Source of the DNA: Limnothrix sp. FACHB-406
GTDB taxonomy: Bacteria > Cyanobacteriota > Cyanobacteriia > CACIAM-69d
Direction: 5' to 3'
Assembly (NCBI RefSeq): GCF_014698235.1
Contig: NZ_JACJSP010000020.1
Location: forward strand, 24,547-88,546
DNA: 64,000 bases
Shown one piece after another: positions 27,609-36,705 of the stretch. A program made the translations under genes and the position numbers. Position 1 is the first letter of the stretch, and every line of letters begins with the position of its first letter. Below the pieces are notes generated by a model. The model saw nothing but the letters and a program-made list of their open reading frames with translations. It was not told where the DNA came from and did no database searches.

Positions 27609-27720
27609 GAAAAGCTCGGTCTTTTATGAAGATTGATGGCGATTAGAAGCCTCTAAAACAGTAGGAATCAGCAAGAATGACGGAAATTCTTGAGCTGTGA
27701 AATAGCCGATCGCCCTCGTG

Positions 27721-30700
27721 CTATGAGCGAGCTTCTAGGTCGGCTTCCGCTTCCAGGGCGATCGCTTGCAGTTGATCCAACCGTTGGGGATCGGCAGGGA
27801 TCCATAAACCGCGCTGATGGGCTTCTAGCAAACGCTCTGCCATATCTCGCAGGGCCCAGGGATTTTTCTGGCGCACAAAGTCCTGAACGGTGCGATCGAG
27901 CAGATAAGCCTCTGCCACACCGTCATACATGAAGTCTTCGACACAGCGGGCCGTGGCATCGTAGGCAAACAAATAATCGAGGGTGGCGGCCATTTCAAAG
28001 GCTCCCTTGTAGCCGTGGCGCATGGCGGAGGCGATCCATTTGGGGTTCACAACGCGCGATCGATACACTCGGGCAATTTCTTCCGCAAGCGATCGGGTGC
28101 GGGGGCGATCGGGTTGCGCATGGTCTCCAAAATAGACGGTGGGTTGTTGTCCGGAAATGACGCGCACGGCGGCCGTTAAGCCCCCTTGAAATTGATAGTA
28201 ATCATCGGAGTCTAAAAGGTCATGCTCGCGGTTATCTTGGTTCTGCAAAACCACTTGCATTTCCCGTAATCGCTGCTCAAAGGCTTCCGGGGCCGATCGC
28301 CCAATTGGGGCCGCCAGGCCATTGCTGGGTGCATCGCCGCTGACGGGGCCCGAACGACCCGCGCAACTGTAGGCATAGCTGCTCCAGTTCAGATAGGCCC
28401 GGGCCAAGTCCTGGTCGCTTTGCCAGTTTTGAGCCTCAATCAGGCCCTGAAGGCCTGCGCCGTAGGCTCCAGGCTTGGAACCAAAGATGCGGTAGTGGGC
28501 GCGGGTGCTGGCCTGCTCCTGGGTCAGGCCGCTGGCTTGCCATTGGGCGGTTTCCTGACGCACACGCTGGGCGATCGGGTTGTCGGCGGCGGCTTCATCC
28601 AACGCGGCAACCAGGTAAACCGCCCGATCGAACAGTTCAATTAGGTTGGGAAAGGCATCCCGAAAGAACCCAGAAATTCGCAGGGTCACATCCACCCTGG
28701 GCCGCCCGATCGCGGACAGGGGCAACACTTCCACCCCCACCACCCGCCGCGCCGCCCCATCCCAGCGGGGCCGCACCCCCAACAGCGCCAACGCTTCCGC
28801 TAAGTCATCGCCTCCGGTGCGCATGGTGGAAGTGCCCCAAACCGACAGCCCAAGGGTGGTTGGATAATCGCCATTTTCCTGAACATAGCGTTCGATCAGG
28901 GTGTCGGCGGCCTTGCGCCCCACTTCCCAAGCGCTTTCCGTGGGCAGAGATCGCAAATCCACCGAGTAGAAATTGCGGCCGGTGGGCAGCACGTCCGCGC
29001 GGCCGCGGCTGGGAGCCCCCGATGGCCCCGGCGGCACAAATTCGCCATTGAGTCCCTGCAAGAGCCGATCGATTTCCTGGGGGGTTTGGCGCAAGGCGGG
29101 CAGGAGCCGATCGCGCACCCAAGCCAAAGCCTGATCCGTGTGGGATCCCACGGACGGCCAGGGGCGATCGGCAATGAGGGCCGCCACGGCTTCGCTGGCC
29201 TGGGTTTCCAGAACGGCGATCGCGTCTCCCAAGGTGCGGCAGGTGGCTAGGTGGGGCCAGCGATCGACCTCCGGCAACGGATCGCCCCAATCGGCCGTGA
29301 GGGGATCGAAGCTCAGTTGCCAATCTTGGGCGATCGCCCGCGTCAGGCCCCCTTGGCCGCCTTGGGCAGAACGGGCGATCGCCACGGTCAAATCACGCAA
29401 TTGATCGCCCGTGGGACAATGCCCAAAAATATGCAAGCCATCCCGAATTTGGGCTTCCTTCAGTTCGCAAAGATAGCCATCCAGAGCGGCGATCAGATCT
29501 TCAATGGCTGATTGGCTTTCGAGAACGATCTGAGCTGAGTTTGATCCCCGAGTTAAGGAATAATTAGCAGCTCCTAGTTTGGTTTTGAGGTCCCGATCGA
29601 GCTGATTATCTTCAATCAGTTTCAATAATTTAGGAGCGATCACCCGAGTTCTCTTGGGATCTAAACTTTGCGCTTCATAATATTCATCAATCAGGCCCTC
29701 AATTAAACTCAAATCGCCATACAGTTCTGCCCTAGTTAATGGTGGGGTTAGGTGATCTAAAATTACCGCTTGGGCCCGTCGTTTGGCTTGCGAGCCTTCA
29801 CCGGGATCATTCACAATAAATGGATAAAAATGAGGAACTGGCCCAAGGGCAATTTCCGGGAAGCAATTCTCTGAGAGAGCAATGCCTTTTCCGGGCAACC
29901 ATTCTAAATTGCCATGCTTCCCAAAATGGATGATCGCTTGAGCGGCAAATTGCGATCGCAGCCACTCATAAAACGCTAAATATTCATGGGTAGGTTCCAA
30001 GTCTGGCGCGTGATAGTTCAAACTAGGATCCCGATCGTATCCTCGGGCCGGTTGAATGCCCACAAAAACCTTGCCCCATTGCAACCCTGAAATGGGAATT
30101 ACCGGCTCTTTTTCAATCACCGTTTGGGGAAACCACTGCTCATGATCCGGTTTCGGGTTGGTCAGGGATCCCCAGCGTTGATTGATGGCCCTTTGCACCT
30201 CGATCGGCAAGGTTTCAAACCAGGTTTGGTAGTTCGTGAATGATAGATATTGGCGAATGGATCGCCCTGTCCAGCCCTCAGGATCATTGGTCGTTCCTTG
30301 GGTCAGTTGCTGAATGAGTTGGTCACCAGTTTTTGGCAATTGTTCTAAATCACCCAAGTCATAGCCCGATCGCGCCAAAGCCCACAGAAAATCAACACAA
30401 CTTTGGGGCGTATCCAAGCCAACACCATTGGCCAAGCGCCCATCTCGATTTGGATAATTGGCCAACACAATAGCGATCGGGCGATCGCCAGGAGCCGATC
30501 GCCGCAACTTCACCCAATTAGCCGCCAGTTTTGCCACAAAATCCAAGCGATCGGGAATGGGTTCAAGCGCGATCGTTTCTGTTTCTAAATCTCGATCGCG
30601 CTGTTGCACCGATTTGCAAGCCACCAGCCGAGTTGCCACCCGACCGTCCACCTCCGGCAGCGCCACCTGCATTGCCATATCTCGAGGGGATAACCCTTGC

Positions 30701-31635
30701 TGATTGGCGAGCCATTGATCTTGGGTTCCGCTGCTCAAAATAATTTGTAAAACAGGCACATTTAACCGCTGCCAAAGGGAATGGGGTTGCGCCTGGCCAA
30801 GGGTAGATTGGGCCTTGGTGATTGCAAATCCCGTTGAAGCCAATAACAGATCGATCGCCTGAGATTCCAGGGCAGAACCCACCTCTTCCTGAATATCCAA
30901 GTCTTGCAGCGAAGCCACGTAGATGGGCAATGGTTGTAAATTCACCGCCAACAGGGCATGGCATAGTTGATCGATCGCCGCCAAGTTTCCCGCTTGATAA
31001 TAGGCTCGATAAAATAAAATTCCAACAATCCCAACGGTTCCAATCGATTTAGAAACTGATGAGCTTTCAAGAGCATTATTTTTAGGATATTGGTAAAGCC
31101 CCCAACGCTCGATCGGCTGAGGGTTGGGAGGCTGATATTGCGTTTGAAAATAGGTATCTGATAACTTCAAGAGTGCATTTTGAACATTCTCTACGCCACC
31201 TTCATTCAAATAGCGCCAAATCTGGTCACACAAACTCAAGGGAGCCGTTGAATGGGAAACCAAGTCAGGATCTGGGCGATCGTCTCCGGGCAAAACCAAC
31301 AGCCCAATGCCCGATCGCTCAGCTAGATCTCGCACCACCTCTAGCCCATAGCTCCAATAGGCACGGCCCCCCAACAAGCGCAAAACAATTACCTGCGCTT
31401 GCGACAAAACGTCCTCAGCATAGGTATCGATCGTCAGTTGCTGTTGCAGTTGCAAGAGGTTAGTGGCGCGGATGGCTGGAAAATTTTCCGGCAACGATCG
31501 ACGGGCGATCGACAGCGTTTGAATATCCGTATCTTTGGCCGTCAAAACAATGATCGGAGCCGGAGTTTGCTCAACAAAAATAACGCCTTCTGTATTCGGT
31601 TCCCAGCCACCGGGCAACGCAGCAATCCTATGCAT
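27721..31635 (-). CDS. cobN: cobaltochelatase subunit CobN
   Basis: CobN is the large subunit of the ATP-dependent cobaltochelatase that inserts cobalt into hydrogenobyrinate a,c-diamide in the aerobic cobalamin pathway; the Mg-chelatase ChlH is its paralogue. The protein is 1304 residues, a normal CobN length. The N-terminus MHRIAALPGGWEPNTEGVIF fits cyanobacterial CobN. Internal hallmarks include GIQPARGYDRDPSLNYHAPDLEPTHEYLAFYEW, HFGKHGNLEWLPGK, and HGYKGAFEMAATLDYLFAYDATA near the C-terminus. In cyanobacteria the ATPase subunits are often supplied by ChlI/ChlD-type proteins, and none are encoded here. A 14-bp repeat array lies 41 bp upstream. No cobalamin riboswitch could be recognised in the 206-bp gap to yebC. 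Confidence 0.95.
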   Translation of the reverse strand: MHRIAALPGGWEPNTEGVIFVEQTPAPIIVLTAKDTDIQTLSIARRSLPENFPAIRATNLLQLQQQLTIDTYAEDVLSQAQVIVLRLLGGRAYWSYGLEVVRDLAERSGIGLLVLPGDDRPDPDLVSHSTAPLSLCDQIWRYLNEGGVENVQNALLKLSDTYFQTQYQPPNPQPIERWGLYQYPKNNALESSSVSKSIGTVGIVGILFYRAYYQAGNLAAIDQLCHALLAVNLQPLPIYVASLQDLDIQEEVGSALESQAIDLLLASTGFAITKAQSTLGQAQPHSLWQRLNVPVLQIILSSGTQDQWLANQQGLSPRDMAMQVALPEVDGRVATRLVACKSVQQRDRDLETETIALEPIPDRLDFVAKLAANWVKLRRSAPGDRPIAIVLANYPNRDGRLANGVGLDTPQSCVDFLWALARSGYDLGDLEQLPKTGDQLIQQLTQGTTNDPEGWTGRSIRQYLSFTNYQTWFETLPIEVQRAINQRWGSLTNPKPDHEQWFPQTVIEKEPVIPISGLQWGKVFVGIQPARGYDRDPSLNYHAPDLEPTHEYLAFYEWLRSQFAAQAIIHFGKHGNLEWLPGKGIALSENCFPEIALGPVPHFYPFIVNDPGEGSQAKRRAQAVILDHLTPPLTRAELYGDLSLIEGLIDEYYEAQSLDPKRTRVIAPKLLKLIEDNQLDRDLKTKLGAANYSLTRGSNSAQIVLESQSAIEDLIAALDGYLCELKEAQIRDGLHIFGHCPTGDQLRDLTVAIARSAQGGQGGLTRAIAQDWQLSFDPLTADWGDPLPEVDRWPHLATCRTLGDAIAVLETQASEAVAALIADRPWPSVGSHTDQALAWVRDRLLPALRQTPQEIDRLLQGLNGEFVPPGPSGAPSRGRADVLPTGRNFYSVDLRSLPTESAWEVGRKAADTLIERYVQENGDYPTTLGLSVWGTSTMRTGGDDLAEALALLGVRPRWDGAARRVVGVEVLPLSAIGRPRVDVTLRISGFFRDAFPNLIELFDRAVYLVAALDEAAADNPIAQRVRQETAQWQASGLTQEQASTRAHYRIFGSKPGAYGAGLQGLIEAQNWQSDQDLARAYLNWSSYAYSCAGRSGPVSGDAPSNGLAAPIGRSAPEAFEQRLREMQVVLQNQDNREHDLLDSDDYYQFQGGLTAAVRVISGQQPTVYFGDHAQPDRPRTRSLAEEIARVYRSRVVNPKWIASAMRHGYKGAFEMAATLDYLFAYDATARCVEDFMYDGVAEAYLLDRTVQDFVRQKNPWALRDMAERLLEAHQRGLWIPADPQRLDQLQAIALEAEADLEARS

Positions 31636-31676
31636 TGGTCTTTTGATCGTCGTGAGCGCTAGTGGAACAATGAGCA

Positions 31677-31718
31677 GCGTTTAGACAAGAGCGTTTAGAC
31701 AAGAGCGTTTAGAAAATT
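31677..31718. repeat. three 14-bp tandem repeats upstream of cobN
   Basis: Two identical units GCGTTTAGACAAGA (31677-31690 and 31691-31704) are followed by a diverged third, GCGTTTAGAAAATT. The array lies 41 bp upstream of the cobN start, between cobN and divergent yebC, where both promoters must lie. Confidence 0.8.
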
Positions 31719-31841
31719 GGGCAACTTAATCCCGTTCGATCGCATCGGCCCTTAAAATTTCAAGGCGATCTTTGATTCGTCTTGCCAAAGACCGATCTTA
31801 GTCCTGGGTTCGTTCAATCTTTCATCGATTTAGTGGGAGCC

Positions 31842-32624
31842 ATGGCCGGACATAGTAAATGGGCAAACATTAAGCGCCAAAAGGCCCGGGTGGATGCGGT
31901 GCGCGGCAGTGTCTTTACCAAACTGTCGCGGGAGATTATTGTGGCGGCCCGCAGTGGTGCGGATCCTACCGGTAATTTCCAACTGCGAACCGCGATCGAC
32001 AAGGCCAAGGCGGCCGGCGTGCCCAATGCCAACATCGATCGGGCGATCGCCAAGGGAGCCGGTCGGCTGGCGGGGGAAGGGGCGGAACTGGAAGCCATTC
32101 GCTATGAGGGCTATGGCCCCGGTGGCGTGGCCGTGCTGATTGAAGCCCTCACGGACAATCGCAACCGCACCGCTGCTGACCTGCGCGTGGCCTTCAGCAA
32201 AAACGGCGGCAACCTGGGGGAAACCGGCTGCGTGGGCTGGATGTTTGAAAACAAGGGCGTGGTCACCATCGTGGGCGAGGCGATCGAGGAAGATGCGCTG
32301 CTGGAAGCCTCGATCGAGGGGGAAGGAGAATCCTATGATCCCTTCTCTGGCCAAGACCAAAAGGGATTTGACCTCGTGGGGTTTGAAGTCAAAACAGCCC
32401 CAGATAACTTGGAAAATTTGGAATCAGTGTTGAAGGCGCGTGGCTTTCGGGTGTGGCAATCGGAAACTCGTTGGTTTCCCACCAACACCGTCGCCGTAAC
32501 CGATCGCGATCAAGCCAAAGCCCTCATCAAAATGATGGACACGATCGAAGACTTAGACGACGTGCAAAGCGTCGCCACCAACTTTGAAATGACCGACGAT
32601 CTGATGGCGGAAGTGATGGCTTAG
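31842..32624 (+). CDS. YebC/PmpR-family DNA-binding regulatory protein
   Basis: This 260-residue protein starts MAGHSKWANIKRQKARVDA, the diagnostic YebC N-terminus. It continues with FTKLSREIIVAARSGADP, NANIDRAIAKG and YEGYGPGGVAVLIEALTDN, covering the three-domain fold. Members act as transcriptional regulators or, as shown more recently for some, as translation factors for proline-rich stretches; which applies here cannot be told. The ATG at 31842 is fixed by the family N-terminus; an earlier in-frame start adds 20 unrelated residues. Divergent from cobN. Confidence 0.93.
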   Translation: MAGHSKWANIKRQKARVDAVRGSVFTKLSREIIVAARSGADPTGNFQLRTAIDKAKAAGVPNANIDRAIAKGAGRLAGEGAELEAIRYEGYGPGGVAVLIEALTDNRNRTAADLRVAFSKNGGNLGETGCVGWMFENKGVVTIVGEAIEEDALLEASIEGEGESYDPFSGQDQKGFDLVGFEVKTAPDNLENLESVLKARGFRVWQSETRWFPTNTVAVTDRDQAKALIKMMDTIEDLDDVQSVATNFEMTDDLMAEVMA

Positions 32625-32641
32625 GCGATCGGCCCCACAAT

Positions 32642-32709
32642 CGGGAGGATCGCAGGCGAGCATGGACGATCGCTTCGGGAGGATCGCAGGCGAGCATGGA
32701 CGATCGCTC
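32642..32709. repeat. 34-bp direct tandem duplication
   Basis: Two adjacent 34-bp units (32642-32675 and 32676-32709) differ only at the last base. They begin CGGGAGGATCGCAGGCGAGC and each contains ACGATCGC. They lie just after the yebC stop. Confidence 0.85.
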
Positions 32710-32760
32710 AGGAGTCAGACTAAACCCCATCGCTGACCCGATCAGACTGTTCGATCCACT

Positions 32761-32832
32761 AGCCTGTAGTCCACTGGCCTGTAGCCCTATAGCCTGTAGT
32801 CCTAGTTTTTGAGCCTGTAGTCCTAGTTTTTG
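32761..32832. repeat. short tandem repeats reaching into the RsbW-like gene end
   Basis: Two 15-bp units (AGCCTGTAGTCCACT-type) are followed by two identical 21-bp units, AGCCTGTAGTCCTAGTTTTTG, at 32791-32811 and 32812-32832. The second 21-bp unit contains the stop codon and last codons of the minus-strand kinase gene, so the gene's 3' end has been duplicated. Confidence 0.8.
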
Positions 32833-33263
32833 GATTGGGACTCTTCCCGAGGGGGCAACGTCGCCAACAGCACCAGGCAGTTTTTGCCATCCACCTGCAA
32901 CCGATATTCCACCCGATCCATCAGCCGGTTCAAAATCAACCAGCCATAGCCATTTTCCTGCTTGGCTTCCGGCACTGGCGGCAGGTAATTATCCAAACTG
33001 AAGCCCTGGCCGCGATCCCAAATCTCGATCGCCAGCTCCCGATCCTGCACCTCCACCGACATCTCCACCGGCAGGTGGGGGCGATCCTTGTGGGCATGGC
33101 GCACCACGTTGGAATAGGCCTCCGCCAACACCAGCCGCAGACGGTTCGACTGGCGGGCCCAATCCACTCGATCGCCTAGCTCAATTTCCAGGGAACCGAG
33201 TAACCACTGCTCAACAATGGTTAGAAACTTCAAGTTGCTTGGGACTTGGATTTCAGTTCTCAT
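32823..33263 (-). CDS. RsbW-like ATP-binding protein (anti-sigma-factor-type serine kinase)
   Basis: This 146-residue protein has a single HATPase_c_2 domain of the RsbW/SpoIIAB type. The N-box reads LVLAEAYSNVVRHAH (about residue 50). The ATP-binding DxGxG loop is EIWDRGQGFSLDNYLPP and the glycine-rich second loop is ENGYGWLILNRLMD. Such kinases phosphorylate STAS anti-sigma antagonists or bind sigma factors. The ATG at 33263 is 4 bp after the stop of the SpoIIE-type phosphatase gene, so the two are almost certainly one operon and a partner-switching pair. No STAS protein is encoded next to them. Confidence 0.88.
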   Translation of the reverse strand: MRTEIQVPSNLKFLTIVEQWLLGSLEIELGDRVDWARQSNRLRLVLAEAYSNVVRHAHKDRPHLPVEMSVEVQDRELAIEIWDRGQGFSLDNYLPPVPEAKQENGYGWLILNRLMDRVEYRLQVDGKNCLVLLATLPPREESQSKN

Positions 33264-33267
33264 CGGT

Positions 33268-34992
33268 TTACAGAACCTCCAGCAGCAGTAGGGTCTGGTC
33301 GTCTTCTTGCTCGTCGGGCGCAACCTGTTGCAAGGTCGCCAACAAGCGCTTGAGATCAAACGGGCTTCCTTGTTGCTTCAACAGTTCCCACAGGCCCTCC
33401 TGTTGCAACATTGAACCGTTCACCAAACTTGTTCCCGGGAGTTGTATGTTCGCCACTGTTGCTTCCGTAATTCCGTCACTAGCCATCAGCAGAGCCTCCC
33501 CTGGCTCTAGAGTCTGTTCCCCCCCCGTACCTTTCCACTCCGGCAAGATACCCAGCGGCACTCCCCGAGCCTTGAGATAGGTTGGCTCAATTTCCTTGAG
33601 ATCGCCACCGGCCAGGACTTTTTCCTGAACCACCTGGGGCGACCAAACCACGGGGTAGACGTGACCCGCGTTGGCATAGCTCAAGCGTCTCGTGCTGGGA
33701 GTGTAGCGTGCTAGGGCAATCGTAATGAATCGATTGCTATTAAACAAATTTTCAAACAGGGCCCGATTCAGCCGCCGAATCGCTTCATCTGGCTCCGGAG
33801 ACTCTGCCCGAGCCAGTTCTTGGCGCAAAACAGAGATCGAACTGGCCATAAATAGGGCCGCCGGAACCCCCTTTCCGGACACATCCCCAACCGCTAACCA
33901 CACATCCCCCTGAGGATGGATAAAGACTTCAAAAAAGTCGCCCCCCACCTCGCGCGCGGGCTGACATTCCGCCTGCACACGCACCCCGAGTACTTCTGGC
34001 CAATGTTGGCGCAACAAGTCTGCCTGCACCTGCCGCGCCACTTCCAATTCCATGCGGAACTGCTGGGTTTGGGCTTCGGTGCGCTGATACAGACGGGCTT
34101 GGGAAAGGGCCAAGGCCGCCTGTTCTGTTAGCTCCGAAATCAGCGCTACTTCATCGGTTTGCCAGCCGGGTTGTCCTTGGCGCACCAGGGACAACAGGGC
34201 CAAACATTCTTGCTGATAGACCAAAGGGATGAGCAACTCATCGATGGCTCCCCCTGGGCTGTCGCTGCCATCGGTGTTGACTTGGGTTTGCTGAATGGTC
34301 AAGTGCTCCAGGGCCGCTTGCACCGGATCCCGCAATTGCCCGTCTTCGTGGGTCAGGCTCCAGTCATCCCGATCGAGTGGGTAGCGCAGGGGTTCTCCTT
34401 TGGCTTGCCCCCCTTCCACGGGCTGCAACAAGGCGCAATGGGCGTTCAGGGTGGTGGTAATGGTCTGGGCGATGGTGGGCAACATGCTGTCGTAATTCAG
34501 GGATTCCCGAATTGCGCTCATCATGGCGTTAAACAGGGATTCGCGGCGCAGGGCCCGGTTTAACTCGTTCGTGCGGCGCTTAACCACACGATAGGTTTCG
34601 GCCGCTTGGTTCACGACGGATTTGAGTTCGTCGGGACTCCAGGGCTTTGTCAGATATCGGAAAACTTTACCGGAGTTGATGGCTCCTACGAGGTCTTCTA
34701 CGTCGGTGTAGCCGGTCAGAATAATGCGGATCGTGTCGGGGAATCGATCGACGGTTTTGCTCAAAAACTCAGTGCCGTTCATGCCCGGCATCCGCTGGTC
34801 TGAGACGATCACGGCCATTTCCCCGTCGCGATCGAGCACTTCCAAGGCATTGAAACCACTGTCAGCCTTATAAACCGCGAAGTCGCGACGGAAGGTTCGA
34901 TACAACAAATCGAGGTTATCCGGTTCGTCATCAACCACCATCAATTTGAGTTTTGTTTCTGCTCTTGGTGTGGTTTGGACGACTAAGCTCAT
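33268..34992 (-). CDS. response regulator with SpoIIE-type PP2C phosphatase (RsbU-like)
   Basis: This is a 574-residue three-domain regulator. The receiver domain (KLKLMVVDDEPDNLDLLYR, phospho-acceptor Asp in VIVSDQRMPGMNG, YLTKPWSPDEL) is intact. A GAF-like segment follows (~160-320, LVYQQECLALLSLVR). The PP2C/SpoIIE phosphatase domain has metal-binding motifs in REVGGDFFEVF, GDVSGKGVPAALFM, MASDGITEATV and DEQEDDQTLLLLEVL. It probably dephosphorylates a phospho-STAS protein in response to receiver phosphorylation. The paired kinase gene begins 4 bp downstream. The ATG at 34992 (MSLVVQ) is preferred over one six codons earlier. A G-quadruplex-type motif lies about 60-75 bp upstream. Confidence 0.92.
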   Translation of the reverse strand: MSLVVQTTPRAETKLKLMVVDDEPDNLDLLYRTFRRDFAVYKADSGFNALEVLDRDGEMAVIVSDQRMPGMNGTEFLSKTVDRFPDTIRIILTGYTDVEDLVGAINSGKVFRYLTKPWSPDELKSVVNQAAETYRVVKRRTNELNRALRRESLFNAMMSAIRESLNYDSMLPTIAQTITTTLNAHCALLQPVEGGQAKGEPLRYPLDRDDWSLTHEDGQLRDPVQAALEHLTIQQTQVNTDGSDSPGGAIDELLIPLVYQQECLALLSLVRQGQPGWQTDEVALISELTEQAALALSQARLYQRTEAQTQQFRMELEVARQVQADLLRQHWPEVLGVRVQAECQPAREVGGDFFEVFIHPQGDVWLAVGDVSGKGVPAALFMASSISVLRQELARAESPEPDEAIRRLNRALFENLFNSNRFITIALARYTPSTRRLSYANAGHVYPVVWSPQVVQEKVLAGGDLKEIEPTYLKARGVPLGILPEWKGTGGEQTLEPGEALLMASDGITEATVANIQLPGTSLVNGSMLQQEGLWELLKQQGSPFDLKRLLATLQQVAPDEQEDDQTLLLLEVL

Positions 34993-35010
34993 CGCGTGCT
35001 CCACTTGCAC

Positions 35011-35614
35011 TGCTGGACAGGGTTGGCGGGGGTCGTGGGGGTGACCCCGGGGATGGGGATGGGGATGGGCATCGGGTTAGGTTTTTGCAAACAAGGTTAC
35101 CCGATCGACAAAGGGGGCTAGAAAGGAGGCTAGTTTTTATTACTTAGCCTTTTCGATTCTGACGACCATGATCCGGTTGATCGCGCCATTCCTGAGTGAG
35201 GAATGGGCCGCTTCCAAGCTGGGAAGAGAATTGATCTTCGGAACTGGTGTAGCGATCGATACAAGTGGGCCAAGGCTCACTCGGGACAAGGGGGAATTCC
35301 CACGTTCTACCCTAGCCTACCCGATGTGCTGAAACACTGGGCGTGAAATCCTAGACACAAACCAACTGATTCAGCCCATGCCCTGGCCGTTGACGAACCA
35401 ATGACTAGATGCGCTGGCTAAGCGACTGGCTGAGCGACTGGCCGAGCAACTGATTAGTTTTTACCCAGTTTTGGCTTGAGGAATCATTGGGCTGGAGAAA
35501 TCATTGGGTTTTGAATCATCCCGCTCATCAATCCTTCAGTGGCCGAGAAATTTCAGCAGTCCCCAAAGGAAAATACAGAAAAAGTTCAAAAGAACCCCAT
35601 TGGCATTGATTCGG
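35011..35614. other. intergenic region upstream of the phosphatase gene
   Basis: About 600 bp. It contains the G-run motif at 35049-35069, a 12-bp degenerate repeat array at about 35411-35456 (GCGACTGGCTGA-type, four units) and no credible gene. Confidence 0.5.
35049..35069 (+). other. G-quadruplex-forming motif
   Basis: Four consecutive G-runs (GGGG, GGGG, GGGG, GGG) are separated by AT dinucleotides, and two further G-runs lie just to the left (35027-35041). The G-rich strand is the template strand for the phosphatase gene, whose start is about 60 bp away. Confidence 0.55.
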
Positions 35615-36643
35615 CTAGATTCTCTCTGCAATTCGCAATTTTGCGGATCGCGATCGGGAATTTTGACCCATTTCAGCATCGTTGGGGCAGATGGGCTTTT
35701 TGGTGATGACTTTGAGTTGGGTTGATTCTCGCAGTCGGTGCTTCACAATTCGATCCTCAAGGCTGTGGAAGCTGATGACGGCAAGGCGGCCCTGGGGAGC
35801 GAGCCAATTGGGGGCCCGATCGAGCAGGGTTTCCAAAACTGCCAACTCTTGGTTCACCACAATCCGCAGGGCCTGAAAGGTGCGGGTGGCGGGATGGATG
35901 CGCCCATGACGATATTTACCGGGCACGCAGCGGGCGATCGCGTTGGCCAGCTCGAGGGTGGTTTGGAAAGGCTGCGTTTGCCGTTGCTCCACGATCGCCC
36001 GAGCAATCCGCCGAGATAATCGTTCTTCACCATAGGTATAGATCGCGTTGGCCAGGGGCACTTCTTGCCAATGGTTCACCACATCGGCGGCGGATTCCGT
36101 GAGCCGATCGTCCATGCGCATGTCCAAGGGGCCATCGTGGCGAAAGCTGAAACCCCGATCAGGCTGGTCAAACTGCATGGAGCTAACGCCCAAGTCTGCC
36201 AAAATGCCGTCAAATTGCTGATCGCCGGGGTTGAACTGCGCAAAGTTGCTGCGCACGAAGGTGACGCGATCGCCCCAAGGGGCCAACCGTTCCCGCGCGA
36301 TCGCCAAGGCGCGATCGTCACAATCGAGGCCCACCACCCGCACCTCTGGATCGGCCGCCAGCAGGGCCACCGTGTGGCCCCCAGCACCCAGCGTGGCATC
36401 CAGATAGCACCCGCCCGATCGAGGTTGCAGACCCGCGATACATTCGTCTCGGAGCACGGACAAGTGGCCCCAGTCGATCGACTCAGCGGGGAACGCCTTC
36501 GCCTCCGATCGGCTCCCATTAATCGATTCATCCAGGCCAGAATCCACAGGGCCAGAGTCCACAAAGTCAGGCTCCACAGAATCAGATCCCACAGGATCAG
36601 ATGCAACGGGACTAGGCTCAGGGGCAGAACTTGCGGAACTCAT
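35615..36643 (-). CDS. rsmH: 16S rRNA (cytosine-N4)-methyltransferase RsmH
   Basis: RsmH methylates N4 of C1402 in 16S rRNA using SAM. The conserved part begins HLSVLRDECIAGL (usually HVPVLL...), then YLDATLGAGGHTVALL (SAM site), FAQFNPGDQQFDGILADLGVSSMQFD, FSFRHDGPLDMRMD and VISFHSLEDRIVKH near the C-terminus. Ahead of it is an unusual ~50-residue Asp/Ser/Val/Pro-rich extension (DPVGSDSVEPDFVDSG). The start is uncertain: several in-frame ATGs (36643, 36658, 36757, 36829) lie in repetitive sequence without a clear Shine-Dalgarno, and I chose the last one before the low-complexity stretch. It is divergent from argD. It is not in a dcw cluster. Confidence 0.9.
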   Translation of the reverse strand: MSSASSAPEPSPVASDPVGSDSVEPDFVDSGPVDSGLDESINGSRSEAKAFPAESIDWGHLSVLRDECIAGLQPRSGGCYLDATLGAGGHTVALLAADPEVRVVGLDCDDRALAIARERLAPWGDRVTFVRSNFAQFNPGDQQFDGILADLGVSSMQFDQPDRGFSFRHDGPLDMRMDDRLTESAADVVNHWQEVPLANAIYTYGEERLSRRIARAIVEQRQTQPFQTTLELANAIARCVPGKYRHGRIHPATRTFQALRIVVNQELAVLETLLDRAPNWLAPQGRLAVISFHSLEDRIVKHRLRESTQLKVITKKPICPNDAEMGQNSRSRSAKLRIAERI

Positions 36644-36660
36644 GGCAGCGGCGGTCATAG

Positions 36661-36705
36661 CAAACATCGGCGAGGCAAACATCGGCGAAGCAAACATCGG
36701 CAAGG
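36661..36705. repeat. three 15-bp tandem repeats at the rsmH 5' end
   Basis: CAAACATCGGCGAGG, CAAACATCGGCGAAG and CAAACATCGGCAAGG are contiguous. If translated on the minus strand they would encode repeated MFASP pentapeptides, each with its own ATG. Confidence 0.8.

Noticed and set aside
31636..31841. cobalamin riboswitch upstream of cobN
   Set aside because: I could not identify the conserved B12-box or the expected multi-stem arrangement in this short gap; only 14-bp repeats are visible.
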